Shown here: piece after piece, positions 17,386-21,257 of the stretch | Position numbering within the stretch: position 1 is the stretch's first letter | Layout of the letters: each line of letters begins with the position of its first letter | Assembly: GCA_049324235.1 (NCBI GenBank) | Contig: JBMOLJ010000012.1 | Span: forward strand, 1-21,257 | Reading direction: 5' to 3' | From: UBA1431 sp049324235 | Lineage (GTDB): Bacteria > Bacillota > Clostridia > Christensenellales > UBA1431 | Length of the DNA: 21,257 nucleotides | Translations under genes and position numbers: made by a program | The notes under the pieces: model-generated | What the model was told of the DNA's origin: nothing | Database searches by the model: none | Seen by the model: only the letters and a program-made list of their open reading frames with translations

Positions 17386-18558
17386 ATGCCTGATACGCTA
17401 AACGGCGGCTCTGAAACACTGGAAAACGAAGAGTTTTCCCTGGACAAAGAGAGCATCAGGAAACGGGCAAAGCACAAGCTGGTGGTCTTTGTCATCAGCC
17501 TGTTATTTGTTATAATTATTTGCACGATCGTAGCCGATACGGTAAATATTGCTCTGTTTCAGCCCGTAAGCCTGTTCGACAGCTCGCCCGTGAACGTCAC
17601 TATCGATAAAAATTCGTCGGTTTCCACCATAGCAGAAACGCTGTATAAAAACGGACTGATACGGAATCCGGGGATATTCAAGCTCATCGTCGATTTTTAC
17701 AATCAGGGCTCGAACCTCAAAGCAGGGGATTATGTTTTCAGCAGAACGATGACGCCGCGCGAAATTATGTACAAGCTGGCGGCCGGGGAAAGCAAGCCCC
17801 GGGTGCTGCGGTTTACAAGCATAGAGGGATATACGGTGGAAGATGAGGCAGCGTCGCTCAGCAAAGAGAAGATCATTGCCACAAAAGATACTTTCCTTTC
17901 GCTTTCCCAAACCGGCCAGGAATTCATGGCCTATGATTTCCTTGACGATATCCCGGACGATTCCGCCGCAAAGAGGAAGTACCTGCTGGAAGGGTACCTG
18001 TTCCCCGACACGTACGAAATCTATCTGGGGTCTTCGGAGAAGACGATCATCTCCAAGCAAATCGCGCAGTTTAACAGGGTCTTTACGGATGCGTACAGGA
18101 CCCGTGCGAAAGAGCTGGGCATGACGGTGGATCAGGCAGTAATACTGGCGTCCATCATACAGAAAGAAGCAAACCCGGAGGAATTCAAAAAAGTCTCGGC
18201 TGTCCTGCATAACCGTCTGAAGCAAAACAAGCCCCTCCAGTCCTGCGCAACGGTGCAGTATGCGCTTGGGGTAAAGCGGATGAACCTGACCAGCACGGAT
18301 ATCTCGAGCGCTTCGCCGTACAATACGTATAAGGTTTCGGGGTACCCGGCCGGCCCCATCTGTAATCCGGGCAAGGAGGCCATTGAAGCGGCGCTTTATC
18401 CTGATGAAAATTATGTGAAACAGAATTATCTGTATTTCTGCACCAAAGATCCCGAAGACGGTGAGCTGGCGTTCAGCAAAACACTTGCCCAACACCAGAA
18501 GAACGTTGAAAAGTACCGACCTCTTTGGGAAACATACGATGAAAAACACGGATACTGA
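17386..18558 (+). CDS. mltG: Endolytic murein transglycosylase MltG (YceG-like)
   Basis: 390 residues; ATG with GGAGGA 5 nt upstream. A charged cytosolic N-terminus (~1-28), one membrane helix (~30-53), then the extracellular YceG domain. A LysM-like segment covers ~65-135. The catalytic glutamate is E261 in IIQKEANPEE, followed by KKVSAVLHNRLK, the substrate-groove sequence QSCATVQYALG, and YNTYKVSGYPAGPICNPG. MltG cleaves nascent glycan strands and sets their length. The gene is in its common Firmicute position after the RNase J and YlbF genes, 48 nt downstream, and is followed by two hairpins. Confidence 0.95.
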   Translation: MPDTLNGGSETLENEEFSLDKESIRKRAKHKLVVFVISLLFVIIICTIVADTVNIALFQPVSLFDSSPVNVTIDKNSSVSTIAETLYKNGLIRNPGIFKLIVDFYNQGSNLKAGDYVFSRTMTPREIMYKLAAGESKPRVLRFTSIEGYTVEDEAASLSKEKIIATKDTFLSLSQTGQEFMAYDFLDDIPDDSAAKRKYLLEGYLFPDTYEIYLGSSEKTIISKQIAQFNRVFTDAYRTRAKELGMTVDQAVILASIIQKEANPEEFKKVSAVLHNRLKQNKPLQSCATVQYALGVKRMNLTSTDISSASPYNTYKVSGYPAGPICNPGKEAIEAALYPDENYVKQNYLYFCTKDPEDGELAFSKTLAQHQKNVEKYRPLWETYDEKHGY

Positions 18559-18562
18559 CATT

Positions 18563-18595
18563 AAAGCCGCCCGCATGCCGGGCGGCTTTATATGC
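18563..18595 (+). terminator. Hairpin terminator directly after mltG
   Basis: AAAGCCGCCCG (18563-18573) pairs perfectly with CGGGCGGCTTT (18579-18589) around a 5-nt loop. The 3' tract (ATATGC) is weak, so it may act together with the second hairpin just downstream. Confidence 0.75.
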
Positions 18596-18620
18596 TAACG
18601 GGCCTATGCGATATCCGGTT

Positions 18621-18660
18621 AACCGGCAGAACACCGCCCGAGCGGACTGCCGGTTTTTTT
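18621..18660 (+). terminator. Second terminator between mltG and sigK
   Basis: AACCGGCAG (18621-18629) pairs with CTGCCGGTT (18647-18655), followed by a run of seven T (18654-18660). The left arm also belongs to a perfect 12-bp palindrome CCGGTTAACCGG (18615-18626). This insulates sigK from the upstream unit. Confidence 0.8.
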
Positions 18661-18753
18661 ATTTTCCGGTGCCCATGTGAAAGGGAGGACAAACAAGAAC
18701 GCTCCGTCAGCCGCATAGTCTATACACAGACCATGTTTTCGGAGGTTGATGGA

Positions 18754-19098
18754 ATGCTTGATATTGCCGCATGGATATTCGAAAACGTACTTTACTTATT
18801 TGGATATATTTCAGGGCAGTCTTCCTTCCCAAAAACGCTCACTCCCGAAGAAGAGCGCATGTACCTGGAGCGTTTGGCAAAAGGGGATGCAAAAGCGCGG
18901 GATGTGCTCATCGAACGGAATTTGCGGCTAGTGGCGCACGTCATTAAAAAATACACGAACACGGGCAAGGAAACCGAAGACCTGATTTCCATCGGCACGA
19001 TCGGTCTGATCAAGGGTGTCTCCACCTACAACATGGACAAAGGAACGCAGCTGGCGACATATGTGGCGCGCTGCATCGAAAATGCAATCCACTCATAG
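18754..19098 (+). CDS. sigK: RNA polymerase sigma-K factor, 5' half only (interrupted gene)
   Basis: ATG 18754 with GGAGG at 18741-18745 (8-nt spacing). 114 codons, of which the first ~110 are SigK. The hydrophobic N-terminus (~1-20, AAWIFENVLYLFGYIS) matches the pro-sequence of pro-sigma-K. Region 1.2/2 follows, with RLAKGDAKARD, RNLRLVAHVIKKY and DLISIGTIGLIKG, ending LATYVARCIEN, where the family continues Glu-Ile-Leu. The frame here instead reads AIHS and stops. Region 2.4 is cut and regions 3-4 are missing, so this product cannot work as a sigma factor. In Bacillus subtilis and some clostridia this gene is split by a skin element that a serine recombinase removes in the mother cell. The break here is at the corresponding codons. 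Sigma-K drives late mother-cell genes (coat, spore maturation). Confidence 0.93.
   Translation: MLDIAAWIFENVLYLFGYISGQSSFPKTLTPEEERMYLERLAKGDAKARDVLIERNLRLVAHVIKKYTNTGKETEDLISIGTIGLIKGVSTYNMDKGTQLATYVARCIENAIHS
19080..19093 (+). repeat. Junction sequence of sigK with the element (putative attL core region)
   Basis: Homology to sigK ends within AATG (19081-19084). The 14 bases 19080-19093 recur with one change at 19720-19733. As I recall it, the B. subtilis skin crossover core is AATGA in the same Ile-Glu-Asn-Glu codons; here the base after AATG is C. Confidence 0.55.
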
Positions 19099-19121
19099 CG
19101 GCTCTTTATAGCAAGGGAGAG

Positions 19122-19136
19122 GGGAGTTACGCTCCC
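19122..19136. repeat. Short inverted repeat near the element's left end
   Basis: GGGAG (19122-19126) and CTCCC (19132-19136) around TTACG. It is 30-40 bp inside the junction with sigK and could be an arm of a recombinase site or a regulator target. No T tract follows, so it is not an obvious terminator. Confidence 0.3.
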
Positions 19137-19178
19137 ATTAGTAAATACTGGCATCTCTGGCAGCAAATCAGCGATAAT

Positions 19179-19697
19179 ATGTTATTAATGGTTAGATGTA
19201 ATGCTCAAACCAGTATTTATGCTCCACTGTACATTCATACTTTCCGCTTTATTAAGTCATACGCTTTAACAAGAGTGGAAGAATTTCTCGCCTTATACCC
19301 TAGTCCGAGTCAGATAAAAAACACGTCGGACAAGCTACGCTACTACCGATACCGGAAAGTTTTTCTCCAACGTGATGTTGCCAAGTATGCAGGGATAGAC
19401 AGAGGTACATACAGCCGTTATGAGAAGGGAATAGACTATTATCCTCTGGATACTCTATCAAAAATCGCCCAGCTCTTTGAGATTGAGATTACTGATTTAT
19501 TAGACGATTACAATCTATTTTTAATTAATGGACAAGGTGAACAGATTAAAAAAATTAGAAAGGACATGAGGCTCACCCAGACAAGTCTTGCTCAAAGAAT
19601 GGGAGTTCATCAAGGAACTGTAAAAAGGTGGGAAAACCAAAAAATACGTATTTCCAAAAATACATATCAAAAACTAATGAGTATGCTAAATTCTTAG
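19179..19697 (+). CDS. XRE-family regulator with two helix-turn-helix domains
   Basis: Up to 172 residues; the start is uncertain (ATG 19179, ATG 19188 or GTG 19275, none with a strong Shine-Dalgarno). The segment that looks like the family starts at VEEFLALYPSP (GTG 19275, giving 140 residues). First HTH ~53-109 (RKVFLQRDVAKYAGIDRGTY, YYPLDTLSKIAQLFE), second ~121-170 (IRKDMRLTQTSLAQRM, GVHQGTVKRWENQKIRISK). Such double-XRE proteins are common in clostridial genomes as stand-alone regulators. The gene is AT-rich compared with the genes before sigK, is the first gene of the element, and points inward from the junction. Its target is unknown; control of excision or transfer is a reasonable guess only. 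Confidence 0.8.
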   Translation: MLLMVRCNAQTSIYAPLYIHTFRFIKSYALTRVEEFLALYPSPSQIKNTSDKLRYYRYRKVFLQRDVAKYAGIDRGTYSRYEKGIDYYPLDTLSKIAQLFEIEITDLLDDYNLFLINGQGEQIKKIRKDMRLTQTSLAQRMGVHQGTVKRWENQKIRISKNTYQKLMSMLNS

Positions 19698-19716
19698 CAT
19701 ACAGAATACTGACTTT

Positions 19717-19738
19717 GCGAAATGCAATTCACTTTCGC
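19717..19738. repeat. Inverted repeat overlapping the second junction-like sequence
   Basis: GCGAAA (19717-19722) and TTTCGC (19733-19738) flank TGCAATTCAC. The site overlaps the copy of the junction sequence at 19720-19733 and lies between the convergent HTH gene and the 55-codon minus-strand gene. It might be an attachment-like site, an operator or a weak bidirectional terminator. Confidence 0.45.
19720..19733 (+). repeat. Second copy of the sigK-junction sequence
   Basis: Matches 19080-19093 at 13 of 14 positions (AAATGCAATyCACT), exactly 640 bp away and in the same orientation. The segment between the copies holds only the HTH gene. Confidence 0.6.
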
Positions 19739-19808
19739 TATAAACACGAAGAATGATATCCGCATTGCGTATTCCTGCTTGTTACGCCTTTTTTAGACAA
19801 GAATTGGC

Positions 19809-19976
19809 TTATTGTATGTTTTCCAATACGGACTTAACCAGCTGCAATTTCTGGTCAAGAGGGCAGGTCAAGCTCTTTATGAAAGCTATCACTGCATCAG
19901 CATGTACACTGGCAACCGCAATTTGTAGCTTTTTCATGTCGTGTTCAGTTTTAGGATAATGAACAATTATGGTCAA
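19809..19976 (-). CDS. Small conserved-looking mobile-element protein (55 aa)
   Basis: 55 residues from a TTG start at 19976, chosen because AAGGAGGG (19990-19983) is perfectly spaced (6 nt). The product begins TIIVHYPKTEHDMKKLQ and ends KSVLENIQ, is soluble and amphipathic, and has an internal helix-rich segment (VHADAVIAFIKSL). I do not know its function. I recall similar short proteins next to relaxase genes in clostridial conjugative elements, but cannot verify this here. It reads in the same direction as the relaxase and the small cysteine-rich gene. A + strand frame over the same bases (19753-19959) is a shadow. Confidence 0.65.
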   Translation of the reverse strand: MTIIVHYPKTEHDMKKLQIAVASVHADAVIAFIKSLTCPLDQKLQLVKSVLENIQ

Positions 19977-19982
19977 GGCCCG

Positions 19983-19990
19983 CCCTCCTT
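19983..19990 (-). promoter_or_regulatory. Shine-Dalgarno deciding the TTG start at 19976
   Basis: The minus-strand sequence AAGGAGGG ends 6 nt before the TTG. An upstream in-frame start (20009) would place this site inside the coding region. Confidence 0.7.
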
Positions 19991-20022
19991 TCCAAATGAA
20001 TACTGACAATTGATTCTATGAT

Positions 20023-20032
20023 CAAGCGCTTG
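20023..20032. repeat. 10-bp perfect palindrome CAAGCGCTTG
   Basis: Located about 45 bp upstream of the 55-codon minus-strand gene. A candidate binding site for a dimeric regulator such as the element's own HTH protein; no second copy was seen nearby. Confidence 0.35.
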
Positions 20033-20119
20033 TACAATATTAACCGGCTATTGACCCTCCTTCCATAAGGCAGGCAAAGATGGCTTATTTATTGCAGGCA
20101 GAAGACATAAACCGAGAGT

Positions 20120-20295
20120 TTAAAACAACTGACTGCGAATTAATAATGGGTTCGAGTTCAGCACTTCTGGTTGGCCTTCAAAATAGCGTGGTTTTGGGAA
20201 GGTTTTAAGCGCTTTCTTGGTTTTAGGCGCATTTTATCTTGTCCCGAAGGGTAATTGTCCTTGTTGATCAACAAAAGTATTTGAGAGACAATAAT
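20120..20295 (-). pseudogene. Possible frameshifted short gene
   Basis: Two overlapping minus-strand frames look protein-like but each is only partly so: 20295-20158 contains INKDNYPSGQDKMRLKP, and 20233-20120 contains KKALKTFPKPRYFEGQ and ends RSQLF. Joining them near 20,200 by a single frame change would give a ~55-residue basic protein. No clear start with a ribosome site is present. It may equally be chance in non-coding sequence. Confidence 0.25.
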
Positions 20296-20318
20296 TCAGA
20301 AAAATTCACCTTTGATGC

Positions 20319-20489
20319 TTAACGGATTTTCTTTCGGGGGTTTTTTAGCGTTGATTTCGGGCAGGCGATCAGAATGGCGCGAAAGCTTTGCTTACAATCA
20401 TTTTGGCATTTTAAGCAGTTGTGGTTGTAGCGAATCCGTCCTTTATCGCTGATAAAGAATGCCCATTCTGCACGCCTTTTCTTACTCAT
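20319..20489 (-). CDS. Small cysteine-rich mobile-element protein
   Basis: 56 residues from ATG 20489; a GTG at 20507 overlaps the ribosome site GGAGG (20511-20507) and is less likely, although the spacing to the ATG (17 nt) is long. The sequence is basic and contains WAFFISDKGRIRYN then CLKCQNDCKQSFRAILIACP: a CxxC...C...C arrangement that could bind a metal. I recall similar short proteins immediately downstream of relaxase genes in clostridial elements (not verified). It starts about 68 nt after the relaxase stop and is probably cotranscribed with it. The function is unknown. Confidence 0.7.
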   Translation of the reverse strand: MSKKRRAEWAFFISDKGRIRYNHNCLKCQNDCKQSFRAILIACPKSTLKNPRKKIR

Positions 20490-20557
20490 ACGAGGCGTAG
20501 GGATCACCTCCAGAATTATTGTGTTTACAGTAAGCAGACCAACCCCACTGCTTCTTT

Positions 20558-21257
20558 TTACCGGGACAATTCTCGTTGTGGTTTCTTTTCTTTGGGTTCA
20601 GGCTCCGGCCTTTCAGCTTCTGCAATCCGTTCAGCAATCTCAAGGCTGCGCTTTTCGATACTGTCTGCCATCCGTAGTTCTTTTCGGTGACGGGATAGTT
20701 CTTTGTTAAGTTCTGCGATACGACCGACCAAAGAAAACCGCTCCTCCGGTAGGGTAGCATTTTTTTGAATGTGCAGTTGCGTTCTTTCTTCTTTCAGACA
20801 CTCGATTTTCTTAATGGTTGACGCCTTGAAACTGTGCAGTTGCTCCAGAGTTTCGATTCTGTTGCGGTTGATCAATCTGCATTCAGCCGCAATCCTGTGC
20901 ATCTTCATAATGTCCGCGCGTAACCTGTTTGATGGCCTCTTTGTGTATTGTCCTTTGTGCACGATGCCCATAAGGTAGAGATACTTCCAGTACAGCGCCC
21001 GAAGACCGGTAAGCTTTTTTGGTACCGGCCGGTTGACGGTTGCAGGCCGTGGATTGGGAACCCGATTTCGCAGGATTCGCTGCGTGATATCCTCGATCTG
21101 ATATCCATCACCCAGGCTCCGTAAACGGATGAAGCGTTCCTGGCCGGGGGATCTAATCGCAAGGTGCTTGCCTTCCTTGAACTCGTACCCCTGTCGTTCC
21201 ATGGCCATCATAAACTGCCGCCAGGTTACACTGCCTTGAATGGCATAATCAATATCA
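20558..21257 (-). CDS. Relaxase/mobilization nuclease, C-terminal part
   Basis: Open from the right edge (frame includes DIDYAIQGSVTWRQF before the first in-window ATG at 21211) to TAA at 20558-20560; about 232 residues visible. Segments typical of the C-terminal half of clostridial ICE-type relaxases: QGYEFKEGKHLAIRSPGQ, FIRLRSLGDGYQIEDI, and TGLRALYWKYLYLMGI. A coiled-coil region follows (~105-205, rich in K/E/L) and the end is highly charged. The N-terminal nicking domain, with its tyrosine and three-histidine motif, is outside the window. Such enzymes nick oriT and lead the strand into the conjugation channel. Its presence marks the sequence right of sigK as conjugative or mobilizable. 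Confidence 0.85.
   Translation of the reverse strand, partial: DIDYAIQGSVTWRQFMMAMERQGYEFKEGKHLAIRSPGQERFIRLRSLGDGYQIEDITQRILRNRVPNPRPATVNRPVPKKLTGLRALYWKYLYLMGIVHKGQYTKRPSNRLRADIMKMHRIAAECRLINRNRIETLEQLHSFKASTIKKIECLKEERTQLHIQKNATLPEERFSLVGRIAELNKELSRHRKELRMADSIEKRSLEIAERIAEAERPEPEPKEKKPQRELSR

Larger units (their letters stand above)
19977..20318. other. Mostly non-coding gap inside the element
   Basis: This 342-bp stretch separates the small cysteine-rich gene from the 55-codon gene. Besides the Shine-Dalgarno of the latter (19983-19990) it holds a perfect palindrome CAAGCGCTTG (20023-20032), a second GGAGGG on the minus strand (around 20058-20065) that is followed by no long frame, and the possible frameshifted remnant at 20120-20295. 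I see no convincing promoter or RNA gene. Confidence 0.5.
19081..21257. mobile_element. Left end of a skin-like mobilizable/conjugative element inserted in sigK (continues beyond window)
   Basis: Begins where sigK homology stops and runs off the right edge. Base composition falls and becomes AT-rich just after the junction. Contents: a double-HTH regulator (+), then minus-strand small genes and a relaxase C-terminus. No recombinase, capsid or tail gene is visible in these 2.1 kb. The relaxase shows that the element is or was mobilizable by conjugation, unlike the prophage-derived skin elements of B. subtilis and C. difficile. The integrase and right junction must lie outside the window. Confidence 0.75.

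Noticed and set aside
18700..18735. Possible sigma-E-type promoter before sigK (TATACACA near 18721)
   Set aside because: Only a partial match to the -10 consensus and no matching -35 element at the proper distance.
18592..18753. In-frame extension upstream of sigK
   Set aside because: It runs through the second terminator and lacks SigK-like sequence; ATG 18754 has a GGAGG site and gives the expected pro-sequence.
19753..19959. 68-codon + strand frame in the element
   Set aside because: It lies antisense to the 55-codon minus-strand gene, which has the better ribosome site and a more protein-like sequence.
1..21257. CRISPR arrays, tRNA and rRNA genes, riboswitches
   Set aside because: No regularly spaced repeats, no tRNA-like cloverleaf with CCA end, and no recognisable riboswitch core was seen in the gaps on reading through.

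Overview
The window reads as chromosome of a Gram-positive, spore-forming (or recently spore-forming) clostridial bacterium, possibly a Christensenella-like lineage. That placement is inferred from gene content and gene order, not from any search. All identifiable chromosomal genes up to about 19.1 kb are on the + strand, have clear Shine-Dalgarno sites and moderately GC-rich codon use. The last ~2.1 kb is more AT-rich and is foreign in character.

Region 1 (1-12,730) is a variant of the Firmicute dprA-topA-trmFO-clpQ-clpY neighbourhood. It begins with the tail of a YraN-family gene. Next come a very large two-module membrane glycosyltransferase (GT-C plus protein-O-mannosyltransferase type) and a GtrA-type lipid-linked-sugar membrane protein. 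These are followed by yifB/comM, dprA, topA, trmFO, hslV and hslU, with gaps of 11-28 nt or a short overlap, ending at a strong hairpin terminator. The codV/xerC-like gene between trmFO and hslV and the codY gene after hslU, both present in Bacillus, are absent here.

Region 2 (12,819-18,660) holds an NDP-sugar pyrophosphorylase fused to a phosphomutase-like domain that appears catalytically dead. Then come ribonuclease J, read from its own near-consensus sigma-A promoter inside the 3' end of the previous gene, a YlbF-family protein and the lytic transglycosylase MltG. Two hairpins, one with a good T tract, separate this unit from the next gene.

Region 3 (18,754-21,257) is the most interesting part. 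The gene for the mother-cell sporulation sigma factor SigK starts normally, with a hydrophobic pro-sequence, but is cut off after codon 110, at the Cys-Ile-Glu-Asn codons of region 2.4. This corresponds to the place where the skin element interrupts sigK in Bacillus subtilis. What follows is not prophage-like. It holds a double helix-turn-helix regulator, a 55-codon minus-strand gene with a TTG start, a possible frameshifted gene remnant, a small cysteine-rich protein gene and the C-terminal part of a relaxase running off the end. The simplest reading is that a mobilizable or conjugative element occupies the skin site of sigK. It could be a developmentally excised skin-like element or an insertion that has disabled sporulation. 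The window ends before the recombinase gene and the 3' half of sigK, so these cannot be told apart here. A near-repeat of the junction sequence 640 bp inside the element hints at a second attachment-like site.
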